Shown here in pieces: positions 37,553 to 46,690 of a stretch of DNA of 64,000 nucleotides. The DNA is from Snodgrassella alvi wkB2. Its GTDB lineage: Bacteria; Pseudomonadota; Gammaproteobacteria; Burkholderiales; Neisseriaceae. The DNA lies in NCBI RefSeq assembly GCF_000600005.1, contig NZ_CP007446.1, positions 2,196,894 through 2,260,893 of the forward strand. Reading direction: 5' to 3'. Both the position numbers and the translations under genes were made by a program. A model generated the notes under the pieces. The model made no database searches. It was given only the letters and a program-made list of their open reading frames with translations, and was not told where the DNA came from. Every line of letters begins with the position of its first letter. The stretch's first letter is position 1.

Positions 37553-38428
37553 ATGACTATCAAACAAATCGATGATTATCCGATGCCTGCTCTGGCACAA
37601 ATCCCGCAAAATAAAACCAACTGGGAAGCTGATACTGCGCGCTCTGTATTATTAATTCATGACATGCAGAATTATTTTCTGAATTTTTATCAGCAGGACA
37701 GCACACTCATCAGGACAATGATAAAGAATCTGCAAAGTTTGCGCAGCTGGGCTGCCCAGCAACAGATTCCCGTGGTGTATACCGCCCAGCCGCATCAGCA
37801 GAATCCTCAGCAACGGGCGCTGCTGAATGATATGTGGGGTGCGGGTATTACTACCGCACCTGTTGAAGAGCAGAAAATAATTGACGCCCTGACACCACGT
37901 CCGGAAGATACCGTACTGACCAAATGGCGTTATAGCGCTTTTCAGCGTTCAGATTTACTGGCACACATGCATAACTGGCAGCGTGATCAGCTGATTATCG
38001 GTGGTGTTTATGCGCATATCGGCTGTATGCTTACCGCTGCCGAAGCATTTATGCAGGATATTCAGGTATTTTTTGTAGCTGATGCACTGGCTGACTTCTC
38101 AGCGGAGCAACACCAGCAAGCGTTAAATTATGTTGCCGGCTGTTGCGGGCAGGTCACTACTACAGAGGCATTGTTACCGGCAGCAAATAATCTTACCCGT
38201 GCATGGCTGACACAAAAAGTTCAGACTTTACTGGAAATACCGGAAGAAACCATTAACCCCGAAGAAAACCTGATTCTCTACGGTCTGGATTCTTTACGCA
38301 TTATGCAGTTTGCCGCAGAACTGAAACAGTATGACATCAATATTGGCTATGATGTACTGGGTCAGCAGCCTTCACTAAACAACTGGTGGCAGCTCATCGA
38401 AAAACAAAATAAAACTGTTTCAGCCTAG
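37553..38428 (+). CDS. entB: isochorismatase with C-terminal aryl carrier protein
   Basis: A 291-aa bifunctional protein. Residues about 20-205 are an isochorismatase (SVLLIHDMQNYFL with catalytic Asp near 37, VLTKWRYSAF, GVYAHIGC), converting isochorismate to 2,3-dihydro-2,3-DHB. Residues about 212-290 are an aryl carrier with an intact site YGLDSLRI (Ser247) that is phosphopantetheinylated. It supplies DHB-thioester to the Cy domains. It starts 31 bp after entE. Confidence 0.94.
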   Translation: MTIKQIDDYPMPALAQIPQNKTNWEADTARSVLLIHDMQNYFLNFYQQDSTLIRTMIKNLQSLRSWAAQQQIPVVYTAQPHQQNPQQRALLNDMWGAGITTAPVEEQKIIDALTPRPEDTVLTKWRYSAFQRSDLLAHMHNWQRDQLIIGGVYAHIGCMLTAAEAFMQDIQVFFVADALADFSAEQHQQALNYVAGCCGQVTTTEALLPAANNLTRAWLTQKVQTLLEIPEETINPEENLILYGLDSLRIMQFAAELKQYDINIGYDVLGQQPSLNNWWQLIEKQNKTVSA

Positions 38429-38482
38429 AATTGGCTGCAAATAATTAGCCGGACGCTGCATACAGCTTTGGGAACATAAAAC

Positions 38483-40084
38483 ATGACTGATTTAAATCTA
38501 TCCGGCAAGAGCATACCGCCCGGTCTGGCACATCAGTGGCGGGTAGCCCTGCCCGGGCTGATAAGCGGTACATTTGCCGCCGTAATTGCCGGTATCGCTA
38601 TGCTGGCAGGGCTGTGGTTTATCATTAAATTTATCGATAACATGAGCTGGTGCTGGCTGAATTATGCACTGGTCAGCTGGCTGCTGGCCGCTTTGTTTAC
38701 AGCCTTGTCCTCATGGCTGGCACATCAGGCAGAAAGCCGCTTTGCGGCGGCTTTACGCCGGACAGTGGCACAGCATTTAATCCGCCTGCCGTCCAATATA
38801 CTGGCTAAACAGAATGAGCAGACACTTAAACAGCTGCTAACCGATGATGTTGCCAGTTTGCATCATATGCTGGCTCATTTACCCGGTGAGATTGCCGTAT
38901 TCACGGTTATTCCGCTTTTATCCATCGGTATCCTTATTTATTTTATCGGCATATCGGCAATATGGGTATTATTACCCGGACTGATTGCTTCGGTTTATTA
39001 TCTCATCATCATACCGCGTATGACCCGGCGTGACGGTACCGCACGTATGCAGGTAATGCTGGATATCATTAATAAGGCCGATGAATATGTACGCGGGATT
39101 CCGGTTTATCGTATTTACGGGCAGCATTCCAGCGCATTAACTGCCTATACAGAAGCAACTGAAAAATTTACCCGCAATATGGTGCACTGGGTAGCCAAGG
39201 CAGCCACGCCGGCAGCCATCGCCACTGCTATGCTACAGGCAGTAGCGACATTTGCCATTGGCTACTGGGTCAGTTATACACAGGACACCACTACTCTGGC
39301 TGCCACTCTGTTATTCAGTCTGGCCATTGTGACACCCGCATTACGTCTCGGGCATGGTATTGATTACATCAGAGCCGGACGCGCTGCTGCCGGACGTCTG
39401 ACCAAATTTTTACATCAGCCCTTATTACCGGCCGGAACCATAAATCATCTGCCGGAGCCGGCAGTATTATCTATGCATGATGCAGTTTTTTCTCAGGAAG
39501 AACATCCGGTTTTACGCAAACTCAGCTTCACATTTCCCGCCGGCGCCATTACCGCTATTACCGGCCCCAGCGGAGCAGGTAAAACCACTTTACTCAATGC
39601 ATTAGCCGGATACATACCATTGACATCCGGAACTGTTCAACTGGGTAAGACCGATCTGTCTGCATTACATGACGACACCCGCCACCGGCTGATTCTGTTT
39701 ATTCCGCAAGGATATGATGTTTTAGACAATACGATTCGTGCCAATCTGGCCTTAACTGCTCCTGATGCCAGCGATGAAGTCATGCAACAGGCTCTGGCCA
39801 GAGCCAATCTGAATCTGGATTTATCAACACCTGCCCGTACCCTGTCCGGCGGAGAAAAACAACGTATTTGCATTGCACGGGCTTTTCTCACTCAGGCAGA
39901 AATTATCTTAATGGATGAGCCTACCAGTGCGCTGGATGATCAGAATGCCCGGGAAATATTTCAGGCTTTGCAGGAACTGGCTCATACTGCGTATAAAACC
40001 ATTATCATTGTTACTCACCAGCCGGCTCTGGCCGATAAAGCCGATGCAAAACTGGTACTGGAAGCATTAAGGAGCGAGGCATGA
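38483..40084 (+). CDS. ABC exporter half-transporter 1 (BarA-like)
   Basis: 533 aa, an N-terminal six-helix exporter domain (about 15-320) fused to an ATPase domain. Walker A GPSGAGKTTLLN near 362, signature LSGGEKQRICIARAF, Walker B EIILMDEPTSALDD. It overlaps the next half-transporter by 4 bp (ATGA), so they probably form a heterodimer. The position inside the DHB gene block points to export of the siderophore or its precursor, as BarA/BarB do in acinetobactin clusters. Confidence 0.88.
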   Translation: MTDLNLSGKSIPPGLAHQWRVALPGLISGTFAAVIAGIAMLAGLWFIIKFIDNMSWCWLNYALVSWLLAALFTALSSWLAHQAESRFAAALRRTVAQHLIRLPSNILAKQNEQTLKQLLTDDVASLHHMLAHLPGEIAVFTVIPLLSIGILIYFIGISAIWVLLPGLIASVYYLIIIPRMTRRDGTARMQVMLDIINKADEYVRGIPVYRIYGQHSSALTAYTEATEKFTRNMVHWVAKAATPAAIATAMLQAVATFAIGYWVSYTQDTTTLAATLLFSLAIVTPALRLGHGIDYIRAGRAAAGRLTKFLHQPLLPAGTINHLPEPAVLSMHDAVFSQEEHPVLRKLSFTFPAGAITAITGPSGAGKTTLLNALAGYIPLTSGTVQLGKTDLSALHDDTRHRLILFIPQGYDVLDNTIRANLALTAPDASDEVMQQALARANLNLDLSTPARTLSGGEKQRICIARAFLTQAEIILMDEPTSALDDQNAREIFQALQELAHTAYKTIIIVTHQPALADKADAKLVLEALRSEA

Positions 40085-41673
40085 ATACAGCAGCCGGCAA
40101 CAAACACTCCCTTTTTGAAACCATACCGGCCGCCACCAGACCCCGCCTGATTGCTGTCAGTATCGGCTGGATACTGGTTGCCGTACTGGAAGCATGTGCT
40201 TACACCATACTGGCTCTGGCTATAGTAAATCAGCAGTCGCCACTGTGGGTAGTGATTAGTGCTGCTATTGCCATAGTGATTACGGTACTGGTTACCCGTA
40301 ACGGCTTTCTTACCGGCGTACGTCTGGCCGGAGATTTATTTGCCGCACTGGGACGTTCTCTGTCCAGCGCTAAATTGTCCTGGTTTAATGACCAGCGCCG
40401 TGCAGTTATCAGTAAAACTGCCGGACAGGAAATTCCGAATTTCATGAGCATTCCGGCGCATCAGTTGCAGACGTTTTTACATGCGCCCTGTCTGCCCCTA
40501 TTTATCTGTATCGGGCTGGCTTTTGTTGCCGGTACAGGCATCATGTTAGCTGCACTGGCGATGATATTGCTGTCCTTACTATTACAAGTATGGGCACAAT
40601 ATGCTTTAAATAAAACTGATGCACAACGCCATCAGACCGAACTGGACAGCACCACGGCAACCATTGAACTGGTTGAACACCTTACTCTGCTGCGTACAGC
40701 CGCAGGATCGGCTCATGCGCTGGATACTATCCAGCAGCGCTGGAGCACTCAGGAAAACCTGCTAAGCAAAATTAACTGTAGTGCAGCCAGTGCAACGCTG
40801 ATAGCTACTTTAGCTAATGTGCTGCCCATGGCAGGCATGGCGGTTTATTGTATTTTGTCCGCTCAGAACGATGAATACCTGATACTGGCTGTATTATTAC
40901 TGATGGGGCGCGCCGGCGCACCATTAAGTGCACTGGCTACTGCCGGTCTGAGCATTAATGACTTAATCAGCTCACTGCGCCACTTTCAGCAACTTACCCA
41001 TCCGCCGGTACTGCCTGAAACAGAAGAAACGCGCACCCCGAAGCATGCACAGTTATCTCTGCATAATCTGAACTGTATCACCGGCTCGACAACCATTAAT
41101 CAGGATATTCCCGAAGGTGCGCGCTTACACGTCGCCGGCGTTAGCGGCAGTGGCAAAAGTACCTTGCTGCAACTATGTCTGCGCTTTGATGATCCGGCTA
41201 TGGGTGAAATCAGATTAGACGGCATTCCTCTGCCTCAACTGTCTTATCAGACACTGACAGACAATATGGCTTATGTCGCTCAGAACCCGATTATTTTTAC
41301 CGGCACTCTGGCAGACAATATCCGCATCGGCCGTTTTGATGCCAGTGATGCTGAAATCGAAGCTATTGCCAGACAATGTATGCTGGGAACAGTTATCGAC
41401 CGGACGGATGAAGGCATTCACCAATATGTCGGCCAGCAAGGCTCTGCCCTATCCGGCGGCGAACAGCAGCGCGTAGCCATTGCCCGTGCTCTTATCAAGC
41501 ATGCGCCGATACTGATTCTGGATGAAGCCACATCAGCACTGGATGAAAGCACGGAACAACAACTGATTGATACTATACTCAGCCAGTCCCGCACCCTGAT
41601 TTTTGTGTCGCATCGCAGTGCGGCTCCGTGGCAGCCTACCCTGACTCTGGATTTATCGCCGGATATTACATAA
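40081..41673 (+). CDS. ABC exporter half-transporter 2 (BarB-like)
   Basis: 530 aa with the same fused layout. The membrane domain covers about 1-320, Walker A is GVSGSGKSTLLQL near 357, signature ALSGGEQQRVAIARAL, and Walker B ILILDEATSALDE with a downstream VSHR switch. The D-loop and signature are intact, unlike many heterodimeric exporters where one site is degenerate, so both ATP sites may work. It is co-translated with the preceding gene. Confidence 0.88.
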   Translation: MNTAAGNKHSLFETIPAATRPRLIAVSIGWILVAVLEACAYTILALAIVNQQSPLWVVISAAIAIVITVLVTRNGFLTGVRLAGDLFAALGRSLSSAKLSWFNDQRRAVISKTAGQEIPNFMSIPAHQLQTFLHAPCLPLFICIGLAFVAGTGIMLAALAMILLSLLLQVWAQYALNKTDAQRHQTELDSTTATIELVEHLTLLRTAAGSAHALDTIQQRWSTQENLLSKINCSAASATLIATLANVLPMAGMAVYCILSAQNDEYLILAVLLLMGRAGAPLSALATAGLSINDLISSLRHFQQLTHPPVLPETEETRTPKHAQLSLHNLNCITGSTTINQDIPEGARLHVAGVSGSGKSTLLQLCLRFDDPAMGEIRLDGIPLPQLSYQTLTDNMAYVAQNPIIFTGTLADNIRIGRFDASDAEIEAIARQCMLGTVIDRTDEGIHQYVGQQGSALSGGEQQRVAIARALIKHAPILILDEATSALDESTEQQLIDTILSQSRTLIFVSHRSAAPWQPTLTLDLSPDIT

Positions 41674-41736
41674 ACACCAGATATGATTCAGGCAAATACT
41701 ACTGATTAGCGCCATATCTTAAAATACAGGCTATGC

Positions 41737-42525
41737 ATGTCATTTATATCAGACCCGGGCAGAACAGACTGCCGGCAAGACACTTCTGCCGGCAGCAGAA
41801 AATTGCTATTGCCGGTGAATGATTCGCCTGCATTATTCAGTCATCACACAATCAGCATCGGCAATAACACCATTCACCAGATATGCATGCCATTAGCCGA
41901 CACAGCGGTTTTGCATAAAATTGGTCAGATACATAACATCTTTCTGCCGGACAACATCAGACAAAGCCGGCACAAACGCCAGACAGAATTTATAGCCGGC
42001 CGGCTGGCGGCAAAATATGCATTATTACAGTATGGTTACAGCAACTTTAATCTGAAAACAGGTTCACAGGGACAGCCGCTTTTTCCTGAATCCTTACAGG
42101 GAAGTTTGAGCCACACCAGCAATCAGCGCCAATGTCTGGCGATTGCCTGCGTACAGAAAAAACAGCCGACACACCGCTTTCTGGGTATCGATATTGAATA
42201 CCGGCAGCACCAGAGTATTATGAATGAGCATAAATCCACTCTGAGCCTGTTTCTCCGGGCGGCCGAATTACGCTATATAACCGAACACAGTACTGACCTG
42301 CCGCTGATGGCGCTGCTGCTTTTTTCAGCAAAAGAGAGCATTATCAAAGCATGGTTTCATCAATATCAGAAACTGATTAATTTTACTGATATAGCTTTCC
42401 AGTCGTATCGTCATTCATATCTGAATTTCCTGATTGATTCACCGCTTACCCATGCAAATCCGCAAACAGCAGAAGTTTATTTCCATTGCACAAAAGAAAA
42501 AATAATAACCATTGCATATATCTGA
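41737..42525 (+). CDS. 4'-phosphopantetheinyl transferase (EntD-like)
   Basis: 262 aa. The family motifs are FIAGRLAAKYAL, GSLSHTSNQ, FLGIDIEYRQ (metal site GIDIE) and LLFSAKESIIKAWF. It would convert apo carrier domains (the ArCP Ser247 and PCP Ser220) to the holo form using CoA. The first about 60 residues are poorly conserved in type and carry no obvious signal. It sits 63 bp after the exporter pair, probably the last gene of the entE operon. Confidence 0.88.
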   Translation: MSFISDPGRTDCRQDTSAGSRKLLLPVNDSPALFSHHTISIGNNTIHQICMPLADTAVLHKIGQIHNIFLPDNIRQSRHKRQTEFIAGRLAAKYALLQYGYSNFNLKTGSQGQPLFPESLQGSLSHTSNQRQCLAIACVQKKQPTHRFLGIDIEYRQHQSIMNEHKSTLSLFLRAAELRYITEHSTDLPLMALLLFSAKESIIKAWFHQYQKLINFTDIAFQSYRHSYLNFLIDSPLTHANPQTAEVYFHCTKEKIITIAYI

Positions 42526-42588
42526 AACAGCTTGTGGCTGAATTTTGCCCAGAACAGAAAATTTTTCTGTATTTTTATTATAATTATT

Positions 42589-42607
42589 GATAATGATTAC
42601 TATTTGC
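42589..42607 (+). promoter_or_regulatory. Fur box upstream of isochorismate synthase gene
   Basis: GATAATGATTACTATTTGC has the first nine bases of the consensus perfectly matched. It lies about 80 bp upstream of the isochorismate synthase start, after the convergence-free gap behind the PPTase gene. Confidence 0.65.
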
Positions 42608-42688
42608 ATTAATATAAACAAACTTACATAGCCTGATTTATCTAGACTTTTCATTACATACAACCCACATCTGTCTACAGGTAATAAA

Positions 42689-43852
42689 ATGACGATTACA
42701 GAATCAAGCGCTGTTTCCCGCTCTCCTATTCAATCTCAGGATCAGTTTGCCTGTTTTGCAACCAGTCAGCATCACATCAGTGCCAGACATCTTATCCACA
42801 AAATACATATGCCGGTTAATCAGTCCGAATCCTGCAATCAGCAGATTGCCGACTGTTTTAATCACATCAAAGCACAGGGATATGCCAATCCCATTCTTAT
42901 TGCTGCTATTCCATTTGATACCAGAAAGAACGGCACCTTAAATTTTTACAGTGAATTTAATCAAACTTCACCAGCTCACTTTGAGCACAATACTGCTTCA
43001 GCAGGTAAAACTGCAAACTCACTTATCCGCAAAAAATCTTTGGTAGAGCGTCAGGCATTCGAACACAGTGTTCAAACGGCTTTAAGTGCTATGGCGGATA
43101 AACAAATGCAAAAAATTGTGCTGTCGCAGGCAACAGAATTTGAATTTGCCCGGCAGTACAGCCCGGAGGATTTACTGAATATCCTTATCCGGCAAAATCC
43201 TGATGCCTATAAATTTATGATTCCTGTGGAAGAAGACCAGTATATTTTTGGTGCCAGCCCGGAATTACTGCTATCGCGCCAGCAGCAACAGGTACGCAGT
43301 AACCCGCTGGCCGGCTCCCGACCGCGCTCGGCTATTCCGGAATACAACAGCCAGACGCAGACAGAACTTTATCAGTCGGCCAAAGACAGGCATGAACATC
43401 AGCTGGTTATCGATAATATCCGGCATAAGCTCAGCAGCTATTGCTCAACGTATCAGGCATCAGAAATACCCGAAATTTTAACTACATCAACCATGTTTCA
43501 TCTGTCATCAGTCTTTCAGGGGCAACTGAAAGCCGATGCGCCCGATGCACTTAATCTGGCACTTCATCTGCATCCCACACCGGCCGTTTGCGGCACACCA
43601 ACGGATATCGCCAGAGACTTTATTCTCAATCATGAAGGCTATAACCGTCATTACTACAGCGGACTGAATGGCTGGATGGATGCCAGCGGGAACGGAGAAT
43701 GGGTCGTTACTATCCGCAACGGCTTACTGAATCACAATATTATCCGCCTGTATGCCGGAGCAGGCATCGTTGCAGGCTCAGACGCAGCAGCAGAATGGTT
43801 TGAAACCGAAGCCAAAATGCAAACTATGCTCAATGTATTTCAGCAACAGTAA
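42689..43852 (+). CDS. entC: isochorismate synthase
   Basis: A 387-aa chorismate-utilising enzyme of the EntC/DhbC type. Motifs include MQKIVLSQATEFEF (base region), FGASPELLLSRQ, the NPLAGSRPRSA loop, and the C-terminal HPTPAVCGTP and YYSGLNGWMDASGNGEW segments with VRLYAGAGIVAGS-like IRLYAGAGIVAGSD. It makes isochorismate from chorismate, the first step to 2,3-DHB. It is followed 20 bp later by entA, forming a two-gene unit behind the Fur box. Confidence 0.94.
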   Translation: MTITESSAVSRSPIQSQDQFACFATSQHHISARHLIHKIHMPVNQSESCNQQIADCFNHIKAQGYANPILIAAIPFDTRKNGTLNFYSEFNQTSPAHFEHNTASAGKTANSLIRKKSLVERQAFEHSVQTALSAMADKQMQKIVLSQATEFEFARQYSPEDLLNILIRQNPDAYKFMIPVEEDQYIFGASPELLLSRQQQQVRSNPLAGSRPRSAIPEYNSQTQTELYQSAKDRHEHQLVIDNIRHKLSSYCSTYQASEIPEILTTSTMFHLSSVFQGQLKADAPDALNLALHLHPTPAVCGTPTDIARDFILNHEGYNRHYYSGLNGWMDASGNGEWVVTIRNGLLNHNIIRLYAGAGIVAGSDAAAEWFETEAKMQTMLNVFQQQ

Positions 43853-43872
43853 CATTATCTGGAGAAACAACC

Positions 43873-44640
43873 ATGCAGCAAGCCATTATCGTTACCGGTG
43901 CAGCCCAGGGTATAGGGGCTGCGATTGTTACTAAACTGCTCGAACAGCACTATCATGTTATCGGAATCGATAAACAGCCCTATTCGCCGAGCTGGCCGGT
44001 ACAACAGATGATTGAAGCCCAGTATCAGACTTACTGGACAAGCATTAGTCAGGATATCACTGCTTTCGAAGAAACCCGTATATTACTCAATACACTGATT
44101 AATCAATATAATATAACCGGTCTGGTTAATGTGGCCGGAGTATTAATCCTTACACCGTTGCTGAGTGCCACTGAGGCACAATGGCAAACCAGCCTGAATG
44201 TTAATCTGCTGGCGCCCATATTCATCAGCCAGCATTTAGCCGCACATTTCCGGCAGCAGCGACAAGGCTGTATTGTTACCGTCAGCTCTAACAGTGCCCG
44301 CATGGCGCGCACTGAGATGGGTTTATATGCCACCACCAAAGCAGCACTCAGCCATTTCTGCCGCAATCTTGCTCTGGAAGTTGCCCCGTATGTCCGGGTT
44401 AATATCGTTTCACCGGGCTCTACCCTCACAGCGATGCAACAACAATTATGGACCGACAACGAACCACCGGCCGGAATACTGGATGGTGACTTAACGCAAT
44501 ATCGTCTTGGCATTCCTCTCAGGAAACTGGCTCAGCCGGCAGATATTGCCAATACCGTTTCTTTCCTGCTCTCTGAAGAAGCAGCGCAGATCACTATGCA
44601 GGAAATTGTTGTAGATGGCGGAGCAACACTGGGCGTCTGA
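43873..44640 (+). CDS. entA: 2,3-dihydro-2,3-dihydroxybenzoate dehydrogenase
   Basis: A 255-aa short-chain dehydrogenase. It has an NAD-binding TGAAQGIGAA motif at 8-17, NVAGV motif, catalytic Ser in VTVSSNSARM, YATTKAA (Tyr-x-x-x-Lys), and a C-terminal VDGGATLGV. It oxidises 2,3-dihydro-2,3-DHB to 2,3-DHB, completing the pathway entC-entB-entA. The start follows CTGGAGAAA. A stem-loop with T tract lies at 44665. Confidence 0.93.
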   Translation: MQQAIIVTGAAQGIGAAIVTKLLEQHYHVIGIDKQPYSPSWPVQQMIEAQYQTYWTSISQDITAFEETRILLNTLINQYNITGLVNVAGVLILTPLLSATEAQWQTSLNVNLLAPIFISQHLAAHFRQQRQGCIVTVSSNSARMARTEMGLYATTKAALSHFCRNLALEVAPYVRVNIVSPGSTLTAMQQQLWTDNEPPAGILDGDLTQYRLGIPLRKLAQPADIANTVSFLLSEEAAQITMQEIVVDGGATLGV

Positions 44641-44664
44641 TTCGCTTTTATGTTCTCCGGATTG

Positions 44665-44694
44665 TAGATTTTCTTAAAATCTATAGTTTTTTTT
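44665..44694 (+). terminator. terminator after entA
   Basis: TAGATTTT / AAAATCTA stem with a CTT loop followed by TAGTTTTTTTT. It overlaps the end of the convergent gene at 44681. Confidence 0.7.
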
Positions 44695-45151
44695 GATATT
44701 CAACTATAGAGATTCCATCAGTATGACTAATGTTTAGCTTCACATAATTCCATGTGAAAATTTTCTCCATAGAATTTAACTTTCTTAACTTAGGGTTGTA
44801 TTTAGATACTAAAACTAAAAACCAAGTATTATCTGTAACAATTCCTAGTGAACCTGGGAGTTCTATAACTACTTGACCCTTAAAATTTAGGCTATTGTAT
44901 AAACAGACATCAATAGGTTGCCAGAGTTCCTCCTCTGTACATTCCGATAAATCATTCCTGTGATCAATTATTTCAAAGTGATATAGCTTTAGTTTAGAAC
45001 TGTAGATCTTTTGTTCAAATATTACACCTTCATTTTTATTAAGAAATAAATAAATTTTCTCAGTTTTCTTATTTCTATAGAACCTAGGAAATTTCAAATT
45101 ATTTTCATCTATTAATTTCCTATCTACAGGTTCCCAATCAATATCAAGCAT
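44681..45151 (-). CDS. hypothetical protein
   Basis: 156 aa when started at the ATG at 45151, spaced 5 bases from AAGGAG. The N-terminus is MLDIDWEPVDRKLIDENNLK; the rest alternates short beta-like and charged segments with no signal peptide, membrane helix or cysteine motif. No family recognised. It is more AT-rich than the siderophore genes and lies just outside their terminator, so it may be a separate acquired gene. Confidence 0.55.
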   Translation of the reverse strand: MLDIDWEPVDRKLIDENNLKFPRFYRNKKTEKIYLFLNKNEGVIFEQKIYSSKLKLYHFEIIDHRNDLSECTEEELWQPIDVCLYNSLNFKGQVVIELPGSLGIVTDNTWFLVLVSKYNPKLRKLNSMEKIFTWNYVKLNISHTDGISIVEYQKKL

Positions 45152-45253
45152 AATCACTCCTTATCTAAAGAAAACAGATAAAATACGATTTTTATTTTAG
45201 TTTTTCTTATGGGTAAAATATGACAATGCGCTAATGAAACGACATGATAAAGG

Positions 45254-45481
45254 TTATAATGTCGTTTCCGGGTGATTATCTTTAATATATTCCAATATAT
45301 CAGCCGGCTGGCAATCCAGATACTGACAGATTGCCTCCAGCGTAGCTAGCCTGATGCCTTTTACTTTTCCCTGTTTAAGCAAAGATAGGTTTTGCTCGGT
45401 AATACCAATAGCAGCAGCCAGCTCTTTTGATTTCACTTTCCGTTTAGCAAGCATAACATCTAAATTTATTCTAATCGGCAC
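45254..45481 (-). CDS. XRE-family helix-turn-helix regulator (YozG-like)
   Basis: A 75-aa single-domain DNA-binding protein: MPIRINLDVMLAKRKVKSKE followed by LAAAIGITEQNLSLLKQGKV, a Cro/C1-type HTH, and the YLDCQPADILEYI tail common in small Xre regulators paired with DUF2975 membrane proteins. It starts 12 bp after the DUF2975 gene on the same strand; such pairs are common but of unknown function. Confidence 0.85.
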   Translation of the reverse strand: MPIRINLDVMLAKRKVKSKELAAAIGITEQNLSLLKQGKVKGIRLATLEAICQYLDCQPADILEYIKDNHPETTL

Positions 45482-45493
45482 ATTAAACTCCTG

Positions 45494-46087
45494 TTAAATA
45501 AACTGCTTATTTTCTTCTGCAATCTGGCATGCTTTTTTTAGTATCTGACCGATAATCATAATACTGATAGAAGGGAATAACAGAATTAAATCACTACTTT
45601 CAAATGATATCGAAATATACCGATCCGGAAAATGATTATTAAGCGTTAAGATAAACGATAGCAGAGGCTCTGAGAGCAGTTGTAAAACCTCCCAAATCAC
45701 CAAAGCTTTACCAAATGCATAACAGTAATTTGCTGATTTCACAGAAAAATAATCTGCTTTACTGTAGCTTAGAAACAGCAATCTGAGCTGAACGAAACCA
45801 TAAGCCAGAATCGCAATGATTATGGTATCAATTAAGGTAGCAGAAACTGCCTGCCATAGAGAAAGTCTGGATATATCAATATCAGCATTACCATCACCCA
45901 TACTATGAGTAATAAAAAATGAATATCCTCCGGAATTCAGTCCGATATTATGAATATCAAAAAAATAAAATAATAAAGGAGATATCATTCCGATACCTAT
46001 ACAAAATATAGGAATCAGGGTTAACTGAGACATTAATTTGCAATAACGGTTTAATCGGGAATGTGTTTCAAGCATTACAGTGTTCAT
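45494..46087 (-). CDS. DUF2975-type membrane protein
   Basis: 197 aa started at the ATG at 46087 (MNTVMLETHSRLNRYCKLMS) after AAGG. Four predicted membrane helices (near 20-40, 75-100, 120-140 and 160-185) match the DUF2975 layout. It is encoded directly before a small Xre regulator. The function of the family is not known; it is possibly a membrane sensor partner of the regulator. Confidence 0.72.
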   Translation of the reverse strand: MNTVMLETHSRLNRYCKLMSQLTLIPIFCIGIGMISPLLFYFFDIHNIGLNSGGYSFFITHSMGDGNADIDISRLSLWQAVSATLIDTIIIAILAYGFVQLRLLFLSYSKADYFSVKSANYCYAFGKALVIWEVLQLLSEPLLSFILTLNNHFPDRYISISFESSDLILLFPSISIMIIGQILKKACQIAEENKQFI

Positions 46088-46690
46088 GTTTAATACCTTT
46101 TTATAAAAATATAAAAACCAGGCATACAATATCATGTAAATGTAAATTTAACAATAAAAAATTAAAATAAAACGATAATAATTTATTATATAAAATTAAT
46201 TATTATAATTATTCATCAACTAGATAAAACAACAGCCGGCTTTAATGTCTAAAGTGAACTAAGCCTGTTCCCTGCTGATACAGAATTAATCTTCAGATAA
46301 CCATTAAACCGTTACAGAATAAAACAATCATTTAATTGTTCGGTTGCATTATCAAATGTTATAAAAATAATCAGCACCGGCGATGATAAATATATTTATT
46401 TAGCATAATTAAAATAAAAACCAGATTAAAACCAGTAAAAGTATTTCTGTTCTGACTATTATTCAGTAAATACAAATTCAGAAACCGAGAGATGGGACTG
46501 GCAATCAAGAATTCTTAAAACTATAAAAACAGACTTGTTAAACAGTATAGAATATTGGCTTTAGCATATGATTATTTAATTATCGTGTCAGATAGCTACA
46601 AGTTTGAATGAATGATCGGAACCTGATTCTGAGTTTAGTCAGCGTATTCGAAATCTGCCATGTGGAAAGATTTATCGGAGAAAGTCCATA
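46088..46690. other. AT-rich intergenic region upstream of EamA gene
   Basis: No convincing ORF, RNA gene or strong terminator was seen. It probably holds the divergent promoters of the DUF2975/XRE pair and the EamA gene. Confidence 0.4.

Noticed and set aside
38483-41673. Exporter pair as YbtPQ-type siderophore importers
   Set aside because: Possible, since YbtPQ share this fused layout, but a complete FecCD-type importer is already in the island, so export is the simpler reading.
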